64,000 nt of DNA from the NCBI GenBank assembly GCA_964592475.1, contig CAZQEZ010000001.1, positions 1-64,000 on the forward strand, given 5' to 3'. The notes beneath the pieces were generated by a model. That model did not search any database and was not told the origin of the DNA. It was given only the letters and a program-made list of their open reading frames with translations. Made by a program: the position numbers and the translations under genes. This DNA comes from CAZQEZ01 sp964592475. GTDB taxonomy: Bacteria > Bacteroidota > Bacteroidia > Cytophagales > Cyclobacteriaceae. Of this stretch, positions 25,500-35,388 are shown piece by piece; the first letter of the stretch is position 1; each line of letters starts with the position of its first letter.

Positions 25500-26259
25500 A
25501 TTTCTCTCCTGGCTGTTAGGTAAAATTATAAATTTTTAATTACCTGTTCATTTTATTTGCGTGGTTTACTATTAATAAAATGAATATGAGACAGCTTTAG
25601 TTTAAATAAGTTAATATTTTAATTTAGCGGGTTAGGAACTTATCGAAAGCCTGATGTTATTTTTTTACGATGAAGGAGTAAATTGACCAGGGCAATACCA
25701 TTTAGCACGCCATTAATTAAAATTAATACCAAAAAAATTCTCCAGTCAAAATCCTGATTTAGCTGTATTTGATGCCTTGTCAGGTCATTCACCATTGGTG
25801 TTGCAATATCAGTAAAAGCCAGGGCTAATAAAGTAGCAACAAATATGCGCAGAAACGACTCAATAAAAAACCTGTAGAAGCAAATCTACAGAAGATGCAC
25901 CTACAATTAATCTCAGACTAGTAAATAGTAGATTGTTTATTGGATAATGGTATATTTATTAATACCAATAATTTTGATTATAATCAGGAAATAGTCTATT
26001 TAAGGCTATTTGCAAGCTTTTTTAATATTTTTATTAGAAATTATCAGCCATCAATACATGTTCATTTAATCTGATTTTATATGATCAATATCCTTGTACT
26101 ATAAAATTTAATTTGTATTTTTGAGATTTGATATAATTTTATAATTATAATTTAAATGTTTCTTGCTCGCTCCTTAACATATGTTATTTTCATACCATAT
26201 GCAGAAAATTGTTGTCATCTAAACAATTAATATTATAAATATAAGCAACAACAAGCAAA
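25500..26259. other. 760-bp region without an intact gene
   Basis: It lies between the protease and SNF2 genes, which are divergent. It contains one coding-like minus-strand frame (25640-25885), listed separately. The rest is AT-rich with a small TGGTAT/ATACCA dyad at 25948-25967. No RNA gene or mobile element is visible. Confidence 0.6.
25640..25885 (-). pseudogene. Small membrane-protein ORF without a normal start, possibly decayed
   Basis: The minus strand is open for 81 codons and reads ESFLRIFVATLLALAFTDI (from 25861), then a polar stretch with DLTRHQIQLNQDFDW, then a second hydrophobic segment FLVLILINGVLNGIALVNLL and a basic tail. Two membrane helices with a polar loop and a basic C-terminus look like true coding sequence. 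The only ATG (25795) would remove the first helix. The gene may use a rare start (ATT at 25864) or have lost its 5' end. No family is recognised. Confidence 0.4.
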
Positions 26260-29196
26260 ATGAAAATTTCAATAGATAAGCCTTTCCAAATTGTTTATTC
26301 ACTTTACGAACATGAATACTTAGGATATCTTTTTGAATCGTATGTTGTACAAAAAGACGACCAGCAGAGGCTTACCTTGCTACATCAAAATATTAGTGCC
26401 CAAAATGCAAAAGAATTTGCCAAAGCCCTGGATGAAAACGATTATGAAATTATTGATATAATTGATTCAATGAATCAACAGGCAGTTATTCGAAAATTCT
26501 ACGGAAAAAAAATAAAACCTGCTGATTTTTTTGCCAAAGTCTATGGCAATCCCGACTCAAATAAATTAATGATTGATGAAATACATCAATATCTGGAGAG
26601 GCGCAGGGCCAAAATATTAAATTTACTACTTGGTAAATTAGTTTTTGAAATGGGTAGCGATGGCGAACCTACCTGGAAGCAGCTAGAAGCTGCAGCCGAT
26701 AAAGCTACCGTACTGTTTCACTTTAGGAAAAATGAAGACAATACCCATTATTTTCCTACCATTAAGCACAAAGGAGAAAAAGTTGATTTTCAATGTAAAG
26801 ATTGCTACATCATTTGCAAAGAGCCTGCATGGATGGTGTGCAATGGTGTGTTATTTACCTTTGAAAAAGAAGTAGACGGTCACAAGCTGCAGCCTTTCCT
26901 CAAGAAAAAGCATATAGTAGTTCCTAAAAAAGTAGAAGAAGTATATTATAAAAAATTTATAGCTCCTTTGGTAGCTTCTTTTGATGTATATGCCAAAGGT
27001 TTCGAAATAAAAACCGAAAGATTTGAACCTAAGGCTGTACTTACCTTAACTGAAGTAGCTGCAGCCAAGCAGCAGGTAATGGCTCTTTTTGGGGAGCCAG
27101 AAAAGCCTGAAAAAAAAGCACAAAAAGATATGCTTTTTGATTTAAGCTTTCGCTACAACAGGTTTTCGTTCAGAGCCGATATGCTAAGTTCGGTAAGTGT
27201 AAGTGTGGAAAAAGTATCAGAAGGCGAGTATATCTTTCATCGAATTACTCGTAATTTAGAGAGGGAAAAACAAATAATAAGGCTATTAAAAGAATGGAAT
27301 TTGCCGCTAAAACATTCTAAAGCTTATCTGAAAAAAAGCGAGGCTGTTTCTTGGCTCACTCTCAACGCCTACGAATTAAACCAGGAAGATATTCAAATAA
27401 AGCAATCAACTAAAAATGAAAAGACTTATTTTTTAGGAGATTTTTCTATAGACATCCAGATCACGGAAAATATTGATTGGTTTGACATACATGCAATAGT
27501 AAAGTTTGGCGAGTATGAAATCCCATTCAAAGAATTGCGGAAAGTAATATTGCGCAAAGGAAATGAAATTACTTTACCTAATGGCCAAATAGCCATTATT
27601 CCTAATCATTGGATTCAGCAGTATGCTGAGTTTTTTGCTTTTTTAGATGATAAAAATGATCAGGAAGAGCTTACATTAAAAAAGCACCACCTGGCATTAA
27701 TAGAAGAAATGAAAAAGGGAGAGTTGGCCGAGGTTATAATGGATAGGAAACTGGACAATCTGCGATCATTTGAAAATATTGATGATCACCCGTTGCCTGT
27801 CAATTTTGTAGGTGATTTACGTCCTTACCAAAAAGCCGGTTACAATTGGCTGCAATTTCTGAACAAATTTAACTTTGGTGGCTGCCTTGCCGATGATATG
27901 GGGCTGGGCAAAACCGTGCAAACGCTGGCAATGCTACAAGCTCAAAAAGAGAAAGGAATAAATAATGCAAACTTGTTAGTAATGCCTACCTCGCTGGTCT
28001 ATAATTGGGAAAAAGAAGCACAAAAATTTACCCCGCAGCTAAAAGTTTTCAACTATACAGGCACTAATAGATTAAAAGATCCTGCTCAATTTGAAGGCTA
28101 TGATCTGGTACTTACCAGCTATGGGATTGTAAGGCTAGATGTAGATATTTTACAAAAATATTATTTTCATTATATTATTCTTGATGAATCACAATCGATT
28201 AAGAACCCGAGCTCCATTATTGCCAAAGCTGTAAAAAAGCTAAAATCTAAATTTCGACTAATTCTTACCGGTACTCCTTTAGAAAACAGCACTTTGGACC
28301 TCTGGTCACAAATGACATTTGTAAATCCTGGCCTTTTGGGTACTCAGTCATTTTTCAAAAATGAATTTTTGATCCCAATCGAAAAGAAAAAAGATGCGGA
28401 TAAAACTTATAAGCTTAATACTATTATTAAACCATTTATTCTGCGAAGACATAAATCTCAGGTGGCTACCGAACTGCCAGAAAAAGTAATAAATGTGCAA
28501 TATAGCGGAATGACTGCCATGCAGGAGGAAAAATACGAAGAAGTAAAATCTCATTTTCGCAACAAAATTATTGATGAAATAGAAAGTAAAGGCCTTAAAC
28601 AAGCCCAGTTCCTGCTTTTACAAGGCTTAACCAAGCTAAGGCAGCTGGCTAATCATCCTCGCATGATGGACCAGGAATATACCGGTGATTCAGGTAAAAT
28701 GGAAGATGTAATTCATATGCTTACTAATGCCATAAGCGAAAAGCATAAGATATTAGTTTTCAGTCAGTTTGTAAAACATTTGGCGATAGTAAAAGAATAC
28801 CTGGATAATAATAATCTTAAATATGCTTATTTAGATGGCACTACTAAAGATAGACAGAGTGTGGTTGAAAAATTTCAAAATGACCCATCGGTCAGTATAT
28901 TTCTTATTTCGCTAAAGGCCGGAGGCCTGGGGCTAAATTTAACCAAAGCAGATTATGTATTTTTGCTAGACCCCTGGTGGAACCCTGCCGTTGAATCACA
29001 AGCAATAGACCGGGCACACCGCATTGGCCAAAAAAACACTGTTTTCACCTATAAATTTATTACTAAAAATAGTGTGGAAGAAAAGATTTTATCATTGCAG
29101 GAAAAGAAGATCCATTTGGCTAGTGAGCTGATTACCACTGAGGAGAGTTTTGTAAAAGAACTATCTCGTCAGGATATAGAATCGTTATTTGATTAA
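26260..29196 (+). CDS. SNF2-family helicase/ATPase
   Basis: This 978-residue protein has a long N-terminal region (1-510) of unassigned fold, including a cysteine-containing QCKDCYIICKEPAWMVC stretch near 190. A Snf2-type ATPase follows: Walker A ADDMGLGKT near residue 547, motif II DESQ near 642 (in place of DEAH), LTGTPLENS, and the helicase-C half with SLKAGGLGLNLT and RAHRIGQ. Such proteins translocate on DNA and remodel nucleoprotein complexes. Bacterial members are linked to RNA polymerase recycling or DNA repair. It is not next to defence genes. The aminopeptidase gene follows 16 bp downstream and is probably co-transcribed. Confidence 0.93.
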   Translation: MKISIDKPFQIVYSLYEHEYLGYLFESYVVQKDDQQRLTLLHQNISAQNAKEFAKALDENDYEIIDIIDSMNQQAVIRKFYGKKIKPADFFAKVYGNPDSNKLMIDEIHQYLERRRAKILNLLLGKLVFEMGSDGEPTWKQLEAAADKATVLFHFRKNEDNTHYFPTIKHKGEKVDFQCKDCYIICKEPAWMVCNGVLFTFEKEVDGHKLQPFLKKKHIVVPKKVEEVYYKKFIAPLVASFDVYAKGFEIKTERFEPKAVLTLTEVAAAKQQVMALFGEPEKPEKKAQKDMLFDLSFRYNRFSFRADMLSSVSVSVEKVSEGEYIFHRITRNLEREKQIIRLLKEWNLPLKHSKAYLKKSEAVSWLTLNAYELNQEDIQIKQSTKNEKTYFLGDFSIDIQITENIDWFDIHAIVKFGEYEIPFKELRKVILRKGNEITLPNGQIAIIPNHWIQQYAEFFAFLDDKNDQEELTLKKHHLALIEEMKKGELAEVIMDRKLDNLRSFENIDDHPLPVNFVGDLRPYQKAGYNWLQFLNKFNFGGCLADDMGLGKTVQTLAMLQAQKEKGINNANLLVMPTSLVYNWEKEAQKFTPQLKVFNYTGTNRLKDPAQFEGYDLVLTSYGIVRLDVDILQKYYFHYIILDESQSIKNPSSIIAKAVKKLKSKFRLILTGTPLENSTLDLWSQMTFVNPGLLGTQSFFKNEFLIPIEKKKDADKTYKLNTIIKPFILRRHKSQVATELPEKVINVQYSGMTAMQEEKYEEVKSHFRNKIIDEIESKGLKQAQFLLLQGLTKLRQLANHPRMMDQEYTGDSGKMEDVIHMLTNAISEKHKILVFSQFVKHLAIVKEYLDNNNLKYAYLDGTTKDRQSVVEKFQNDPSVSIFLISLKAGGLGLNLTKADYVFLLDPWWNPAVESQAIDRAHRIGQKNTVFTYKFITKNSVEEKILSLQEKKIHLASELITTEESFVKELSRQDIESLFD

Positions 29197-29212
29197 TTTC
29201 AACAATACAATC

Positions 29213-30274
29213 ATGGCCAAAGGGAAAAAAGGAAAAAAAAGTAACTGGTTAAAAAAAGCGCTGATGATTAGTTTATTGTTGCTTTTAGGAATGTTACTAT
29301 GGCAGCATGAATTAGTTCTGTACGGTTTAAGACAAGCCAAAGGACAAATAAATATTATCGCTAATGCTGAGCCGGTAGAAAAATTTTTAAGCAATCCTGA
29401 CTATCCTGACTCTCTGAAGCAAAAGCTTGTATTAATTCAAGAAGCCAAAGAATTTGCAGTAGACTCTTTGGGCATGGCTATTACAGATAATTATACTAAA
29501 ATGTACAACCAGCATGGCATGCCTGTGCTATGGGTGGTTACAGCATCAGAACCTTTTCAAATGATACAAAAAAAATGGAAGTTTCCACTGCTGGGCTCAT
29601 TTTCTTATAAAGGATATTTTGATTTAGATTTGGCCCAAGTAGAGGAAAAACACCTACAGGCGCAAGGATATGATACTGGTATACGCACTGTGGGGGGCTG
29701 GTCTACGCTTGGCTGGTTTGATGACCCTATTTTGAGTAATATGCTTTTCCGTAATGAAGGAATGCTTGCCGATTTAATTATTCATGAGCTTACCCATACT
29801 ACCCTATACATAAAAGATAGCGTTCAATTCAATGAAAACCTGGCTACCTTTATTGGTAACAAAGGAGCCGAGCAATTTTTAACTTTGAAGTATGGCCCAC
29901 GATCAGAAGAATTGAAAAAATATGTTCAGCAAATGCACGACAGAGAATTATTTGCCAATCATGTGATTACTTATTATCATAAACTTGATAGTTTGTATAG
30001 CTCGTTAGATGCCAATTATAGTAAAACCATTAAAAACAGGATGAAGCAAAATATAATTCAAGATTTTGTTAAAAATATCGAGAGCCTTAATTTTTATCAG
30101 CCTGAAAAATACACAGGATTGTTTGAACAGGCGCTTCCTAACAATACTTTTTTTCAGTCATACTTGCGATACCGGGGAAACATGAATCTTTTGGAAGAAT
30201 CTTTTGTCATAAAATTTAATGCTAACCTCAAAGAAATGTTAGATTATTATAAAAATAAATATTCTTCATTATAA
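29213..30274 (+). CDS. Membrane-anchored metallo-aminopeptidase (PF10023)
   Basis: This protein has 353 residues from the ATG at 29213; a TTG at 29189 would overlap the helicase stop. A lysine-rich start, one transmembrane helix (about 15-31), then a periplasmic domain. Its zinc site is His191-Glu192-x-x-His195 (HELTHTTLY) with a likely third ligand Glu208 (NENLATFIG). WSTLGWFDDPILS before it is characteristic of the predicted aminopeptidase family PF10023. It follows the SNF2 gene by 16 bp. Confidence 0.85.
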   Translation: MAKGKKGKKSNWLKKALMISLLLLLGMLLWQHELVLYGLRQAKGQINIIANAEPVEKFLSNPDYPDSLKQKLVLIQEAKEFAVDSLGMAITDNYTKMYNQHGMPVLWVVTASEPFQMIQKKWKFPLLGSFSYKGYFDLDLAQVEEKHLQAQGYDTGIRTVGGWSTLGWFDDPILSNMLFRNEGMLADLIIHELTHTTLYIKDSVQFNENLATFIGNKGAEQFLTLKYGPRSEELKKYVQQMHDRELFANHVITYYHKLDSLYSSLDANYSKTIKNRMKQNIIQDFVKNIESLNFYQPEKYTGLFEQALPNNTFFQSYLRYRGNMNLLEESFVIKFNANLKEMLDYYKNKYSSL

Positions 30275-30674
30275 ACTTTCCTTCAATTTTAACAAATCCG
30301 GCTTTGAGGGCACTATACAAAACATTTTATTTTCTTACAAAAATTACTTTGTTTGACTTTTAGCTGATATTGGCACAAGGTTCTTATTTATAGAAAGTTA
30401 TAGAAGCGACGAAAGCCATTGTTGGATGATTTTTACCGTACAAGTGCCCATATAAGTAATATTTTTTCGGCTGATAAAACAGCCCATGATTAGATTATTA
30501 CAGTTAAATATTAGGATTTTTTTATAAATATCACATCATTATTTACCCCATCACTTTGCTCAAATTGCATTTCTAGGCGTTTTATGATTAATTTCATATT
30601 TAATTTGATTTTTATCAATGTAAGGATTGAAGTATCGAAATGTTGAAAAGACAAAAACTTAAATAAATAAAGCT
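30275..30674. other. 400-bp intergenic region before the signalling island
   Basis: AT-rich and without a plausible gene on either strand. A partial sigma-54-like -24 element was considered and rejected. It probably holds the promoter of the CheY-like gene, but no TAnnTTTG box was found. Confidence 0.5.
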
Positions 30675-31037
30675 ATGAGTAAAAAGGTTTTGGTAGTGGA
30701 TGATTCACTATACATGCGCACAGTAATCAAAGATGCATTAGTTGCGGCAGGCTACGATGTAGTAGGGCAAGCCGCAAATGGCGAATCGGCTATTGATATG
30801 TCACTGGAACTTCAGCCAGATTTAATTACCCTTGATAATATATTGCCTGATATGTTGGGCTTGGATATCTTGAAAGCAATAAAAAGCGAAGAATTGAAAT
30901 CGAAAGTGATTATGATAAGTGCAGTGGGTCAGCAGTCTGTAATTGATGAAGGTATGACACTGGGAGCAGACGATTATATAGTAAAACCATTTACTAATGA
31001 GCAACTAGTTGAAAAAATCAATAAAATACTACAATGA
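30675..31037 (+). CDS. CheY-like single-domain response regulator
   Basis: This 120-residue protein is a lone receiver domain with the full set of phosphorylation residues: acidic Asp9-Asp10, phospho-acceptor Asp54 (LITLDN), Ser82 (MISAVG) and Lys104 (YIVKPF). It has no output domain, so it signals by binding partners, as CheY does. It overlaps the CheC-like gene by 4 bp (ATGA), which makes that phosphatase its natural partner. A kinase for it is not encoded next to it on this strand. Confidence 0.92.
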   Translation: MSKKVLVVDDSLYMRTVIKDALVAAGYDVVGQAANGESAIDMSLELQPDLITLDNILPDMLGLDILKAIKSEELKSKVIMISAVGQQSVIDEGMTLGADDYIVKPFTNEQLVEKINKILQ

Positions 31038-31699
31038 TTTCAGAAAATATGCAAAGGTTTTTAAATGAGCATGAAGTCTCGGTTGCCAAACGGATAATTA
31101 ACATTGCGCTTGCCAACGCGGCAGACTCTTTTTCGAAGCTGGCCAAAACGAAAGTACGTTTACAACATGTAGAAATACCGCCAGCTACACCCGACAACGA
31201 CTTAAAACATTTAATTGACGATAATAATCAATTGTACGTATTGATTACAGAGGTAAAAGGAGATATTCCAGCGGAAAGCTACCTGGTATTTACTGAGAAA
31301 AGTGCTGGTGAAATTGTAAAACTTATTATGCACAATGCTAATCAGCAAAACACAGAAATAAAAGAAGCCATACTGCTGGAGACTGACAATATATTAACGG
31401 CCTCAGTTGTAAGTCAATTTTCTAATTTCTTCAAAGTAAATCTTTATGGTGACGTGCCAGGGTTGTACAAGTGGAATAAAGAAAAAACAGAGGAAATCCT
31501 AACTGAAAAAATGCAGGAATATTCTCTTCGTGTTTCGTTTAAGACAAGCTTCATTACCGATGGTACCGAAATACACCCTGAATTTATCTGGATATTTACT
31601 CATTCGTTCATTGATTATGTAAAATGGCTGGCCAATGACAAAATAGCCTGCGATAAACTAATCACATTTGATTCTTATGTAGAAGAGTATATTCAATAA
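31034..31699 (+). CDS. CheC/CheX-like CheY-phosphate phosphatase
   Basis: This 221-residue soluble protein has the CheC-type layout. CheC phosphatases use E-x-x-N pairs to hydrolyse phospho-CheY. Here the second site is intact as Glu116-T-D-Asn119 (LLETDNILTASVVSQFSNF). At the first site the alignment gives Arg20-I-I-Asn23 (RIINIALANAADSFSKL), so the glutamate is lost. It should therefore act with a single active centre. ATGA overlap with the upstream receiver gene indicates coupled translation. No CheA, CheW or methyl-accepting protein is in this window, so the pair is not part of a standard local chemotaxis operon. Confidence 0.78.
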   Translation: MISENMQRFLNEHEVSVAKRIINIALANAADSFSKLAKTKVRLQHVEIPPATPDNDLKHLIDDNNQLYVLITEVKGDIPAESYLVFTEKSAGEIVKLIMHNANQQNTEIKEAILLETDNILTASVVSQFSNFFKVNLYGDVPGLYKWNKEKTEEILTEKMQEYSLRVSFKTSFITDGTEIHPEFIWIFTHSFIDYVKWLANDKIACDKLITFDSYVEEYIQ

Positions 31700-31732
31700 T
31701 TATGCATTAGCATTAATAATTCATTTGTAATT

Positions 31733-34700
31733 ATGAAAAGCAAGTTCCGCTCCGAATATTTTTTATTCGCGTTGATTATAACAGTTTCTGCCGCTTTTAT
31801 GCTGAGCACTACTTTGTGGATAAAAAGACTCAATAAAAAAGGCAATGAACTTCAGCAATTAGTTACCCAATACAAAAATAAGATGGTGGTTTTTGAAAAT
31901 AAAATCGATTTGTACTTCTTTACGGGTAATTATTATTATTTTGAAAATATAAATAATAGTACTGAAAAGCTGAACGTACTGCTTGAGCAGCTTCCTATGG
32001 GAGGAACATTTACTTATGAAGATAAAACATATGAAATTGAAGATTATTCTATAGAAGAAAGTGAAGCCTATAAGAATCTAATAGCCAGTACCGAAAGACT
32101 GCTACAAAGCACAGCCAACGTGGAGCAAAATGCAGCTAAAAATGATGCTTATAATTTGGGTGGCACCTCATTTGATCAAATTGATAAAATAAGATATTTA
32201 GAGCAAGCGAGTGAAAACCTACAGGAAGTAAAAACTGCCTTAGCATCGGTGTTTGTAAATATTGATAAAGTACAGGACGTGCTTAAAAATAAGCACGAAC
32301 GGAAAGAGTTCGTACTTAAAGTTACGTTGTATTCAATCCAGGTAGTAGTTTTTGCATTTCTCATATTTTCCTATTTCTATTTTCGAAATAAGCTATTTAA
32401 GCCGGTTAGAAAAGTTACTTCTTTTGCCAAAAATTTATCAGAAGGTAAAACTGATGAAATTGACAATAATCTAAAAAATACTGATCTGTTGGAACTTGAC
32501 AATTCGTTACAAAAGTTAAGTAAGCATATAAACGATGCTACCAGCTTTGCTATAAGTATTGGCGAGGGTAAAGTAGATGAGCAAATAGAAGTAAACGCGG
32601 ATGACATGCTGGGTAAAGCCCTGCTGGAAATGCGCGATAAGTTGAAAGAAGTAGCAGAAGAAGAAAGAAAACGCAACTGGGCAGTGAACGGCATGGCCAA
32701 ATTTAGCGAAATAATGCGCCAACATCAGCACTCTGAGTTACCCGAACTAAGCTATCAATTTATATTTGCGCTGGTAAAATATTTGGAAGGAAACCAAGGA
32801 GGTGTATTCCTGATCAATGAGGAGCAGGAAGACAAATTCATAGAATTAACAGCATGCTATGCCTATGAAAGACGAAAAAAAATGCATGCCAGGCTTGAAA
32901 TGGAAGAAGGCCTAATTGGACAGTGTGTTTTGGAAAAGGACTTACTTTATATTGAAGAAGTGCCAGATGATTATATCAATATCACCTCGGGATTGGGGAA
33001 AAAGACACCTACTTGTATATTAATAGCGCCGATAAAAGTAAATGAAGAAATATTTGGAGCAGTAGAAATTGCATTCTTTGACCTATTGCCCCAGTATAAA
33101 ATAGACTTTGTTGTTTCTGTTTGCGAAACATTTGGCTCTACCCTTTCAAGTTCGCACATGAACATGCGTACCCGCAAGCTACTAGAAGATTCGCAAGCAA
33201 TTAATAGTGAATTGCAGCAGAAAGAAGAACAAATGCGCCAAAATGCCGAAGAACTTCAGGCTACGCAAGAAGAACTTAATAGAAAGCTGGCAGAACTTGG
33301 CAAGGAAACAAACTTAAGCAAAAACATAATAGAAGCCATCAATAAAACTAACGCTACTATCGAGTTTGACTTAGAGGGCAATATATTGAATGTAAATGAC
33401 ATGTACCTGAGTGTAATGGGATTTACTAAGGATGAGATATTAAGTAAAAATGAAAGCAGCTTAGTACCCAAAGATGAAATGGACAGCAGCCGCTACCAGA
33501 TGCTATGGGAAAGCCTACGGTCAGGTTCATTTATGTCCGGTGAATATAGAAGATTAAATAAGTCTGGAAGAGAAGTGTGGTTGAATGGAACCTATAACCC
33601 TATTTTTGATGTAAATGGCAAGCCTTATAAAATCATCCAGTTCGCCCAGTTTACCACTGAAGAGAAAGAAAAGGACTTGGATCTAAGCAGTAAAATTAAT
33701 GCCATTAGTAATACATTCCCATTAATTGAATTGGAGTTGGATGGTAAAATCAAAAGCTCTAATCAGGAGTTTATCAATTTGTTTGGTTACAAAAGACTAG
33801 AAATTCGTAACAAAGAATTTTACCAACTGATTGACGATAATTCTCAAGACCAGACCAACTGCAATATAGCCATGCAAGAAGCGAAACAAGCTACCAAGAC
33901 AGCAGTATTGGGATTTAAATCGAAGGATGGTGATTTGAGATACTGTCTTACTATTTGTACGCCCATCCGAAATTTGGCTGGAGAGGTTTACAAAATAATG
34001 ACTATTTTAGTGGATATCACCGAACAGAAAAAGCTTGAATTGGAATTAATTCAAAATCAAGGCATATTATCCACCACCATAGGAGAATTAAAACTAACTA
34101 AGCAAAATTTACTTGCTCAGAAAAATGAAATTGAATCCAGAATAAATATGCTGGATATGGCTGCTAGCATATTTGAAATAGACCCGGAAGGCAATATCAT
34201 CAATATAAATGAGCACTTTTGCCAAACATTTGTTGTTGAAAAAAATGATTTAATTGGAAAATCCTTTTATGAGTTTATTGATTCTAATTTTGACAATTCC
34301 ATAGTAGATAAGATGTGGAAAAATATCAATGAAGGCCTGGTGGTACGCAATATTCTACCCATTAAATTTCACAACAAGTATTGGATAGACATTACAGTAG
34401 CTCCGGTTTGGGATGCACAAAAGAAGCCTTATAAATTTATGGGACTTATTTATGATGTAACTACTCGAGTAGAAACAGAAACTACCTTAAGGGAAGACCT
34501 GGCAAAAGAACGCATGAGAAGCACCATTTTATCCCTGAAAGGAATCAATGATGAAGAAGATCAAATTGCATTATCTTTCAGCAAGTTAACCAGCGCGCTT
34601 GATGGTAATGGCAATTTGGAGTATGATCAATTGATGAATGAATTACCTACCATCAGTATCGATAAAACCGGCATCATAAATCGGATAAGCGATGAGGCCG

Positions 34701-34957
34701 AAAGGGTATTGGATGTAAAAGCAAAAAGCCTGATTGGTAAGACTATGTATGACTTGATTATTTTTGATAAAAAAGAAGAACAGCAACGTTTTATGAAAAA
34801 ACTAATAAGTGGAATGGTAATTAAGCAATCTATCAATATTGAAATAAATAAGAACCTAATAGCTCTTGATTTAATTTCATTGCCGGTATTTGGAGAAAAG
34901 CCTAGCGATATAAATATCTTGATGTTCTTTAATAGAAGAATTACAGAGGTAAGTTAA
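31733..34957 (+). CDS. HAMP-GAF-PAS membrane sensor without kinase domain
   Basis: This 1074-residue protein has two transmembrane helices (about 11-29 and 195-217) enclosing a periplasmic region of about 165 residues. A HAMP segment with a second HAMP-like unit (about 218-320), a GAF domain (about 335-480), a Glu/Gln-rich coiled coil (485-535) and three full PAS repeats (about 540-650, 660-770, 800-905) follow. The last 100 residues look like a further PAS core. No HisKA H-box, HATPase motifs, GGDEF, EAL or methyl-accepting hairpin was found. It probably passes its signal to the neighbouring hybrid kinase or to the CheC/CheY pair by contact. Its stop overlaps the stop of the convergent receiver gene (TTAA at 34954-34957). 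Confidence 0.87.
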   Translation: MKSKFRSEYFLFALIITVSAAFMLSTTLWIKRLNKKGNELQQLVTQYKNKMVVFENKIDLYFFTGNYYYFENINNSTEKLNVLLEQLPMGGTFTYEDKTYEIEDYSIEESEAYKNLIASTERLLQSTANVEQNAAKNDAYNLGGTSFDQIDKIRYLEQASENLQEVKTALASVFVNIDKVQDVLKNKHERKEFVLKVTLYSIQVVVFAFLIFSYFYFRNKLFKPVRKVTSFAKNLSEGKTDEIDNNLKNTDLLELDNSLQKLSKHINDATSFAISIGEGKVDEQIEVNADDMLGKALLEMRDKLKEVAEEERKRNWAVNGMAKFSEIMRQHQHSELPELSYQFIFALVKYLEGNQGGVFLINEEQEDKFIELTACYAYERRKKMHARLEMEEGLIGQCVLEKDLLYIEEVPDDYINITSGLGKKTPTCILIAPIKVNEEIFGAVEIAFFDLLPQYKIDFVVSVCETFGSTLSSSHMNMRTRKLLEDSQAINSELQQKEEQMRQNAEELQATQEELNRKLAELGKETNLSKNIIEAINKTNATIEFDLEGNILNVNDMYLSVMGFTKDEILSKNESSLVPKDEMDSSRYQMLWESLRSGSFMSGEYRRLNKSGREVWLNGTYNPIFDVNGKPYKIIQFAQFTTEEKEKDLDLSSKINAISNTFPLIELELDGKIKSSNQEFINLFGYKRLEIRNKEFYQLIDDNSQDQTNCNIAMQEAKQATKTAVLGFKSKDGDLRYCLTICTPIRNLAGEVYKIMTILVDITEQKKLELELIQNQGILSTTIGELKLTKQNLLAQKNEIESRINMLDMAASIFEIDPEGNIININEHFCQTFVVEKNDLIGKSFYEFIDSNFDNSIVDKMWKNINEGLVVRNILPIKFHNKYWIDITVAPVWDAQKKPYKFMGLIYDVTTRVETETTLREDLAKERMRSTILSLKGINDEEDQIALSFSKLTSALDGNGNLEYDQLMNELPTISIDKTGIINRISDEAERVLDVKAKSLIGKTMYDLIIFDKKEEQQRFMKKLISGMVIKQSINIEINKNLIALDLISLPVFGEKPSDINILMFFNRRITEVS

Positions 34958-35343
34958 GCTTTTTGTCTGGCTTCCAGAACCAGAATCAAGTTTTCAATAA
35001 CCTTTTTAATGTACACCAGGCAGCTTTCACTTTTAACCACATAGTTAAATACACCCATATCTTGAGCTTGCGATATCACTTCCACATCATCTTGAGCAGA
35101 TATTACTACCACTTCAATTTCCGGATTATAGGCTTTTACTTTCTCAATAATTTCTAAGCCATAAATATCAGGTAGATTAAGATCGCAAATAACAATATCC
35201 GGGTTTTCTTCTAAACTATTTATGATTTTATTACCACTATCGAAATAGTGCGGGTCCAGGTTTTTGAGGCCGCTAAAAGCCAACCTCATAATCATGGCTT
35301 CAGTCTTATTGTCTTCTATGATAAAAATTTTATATTTTTTCAT
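34954..35343 (-). CDS. Single-domain response regulator
   Basis: This protein has 129 residues from the ATG at 35343; an in-frame TTG at 35364 would add seven residues. It is a lone receiver domain with phospho-acceptor Asp54 (VICDLNLPDIYG), acidic Glu10-Asp11, Ser82 (VISAQDD) and Lys104 (YVVKSES; Ser replaces the usual Pro). No output domain is present. It lies 45 bp downstream of the hybrid kinase stop on the same strand and is probably one of its phosphorelay targets. Confidence 0.88.
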   Translation of the reverse strand: MKKYKIFIIEDNKTEAMIMRLAFSGLKNLDPHYFDSGNKIINSLEENPDIVICDLNLPDIYGLEIIEKVKAYNPEIEVVVISAQDDVEVISQAQDMGVFNYVVKSESCLVYIKKVIENLILVLEARQKA

Positions 35344-35388
35344 GATCAAGAAGAAATTATTCAAGGTTTAAATATCGTCCAAGTTACA

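Noticed and set aside
30370..30384. TTGGCAC resembling the -24 element of a sigma-54 promoter upstream of the CheY-like gene
   Set aside because: The matching -12 TTGC element is absent at the required spacing and the site is about 290 bp from the gene.
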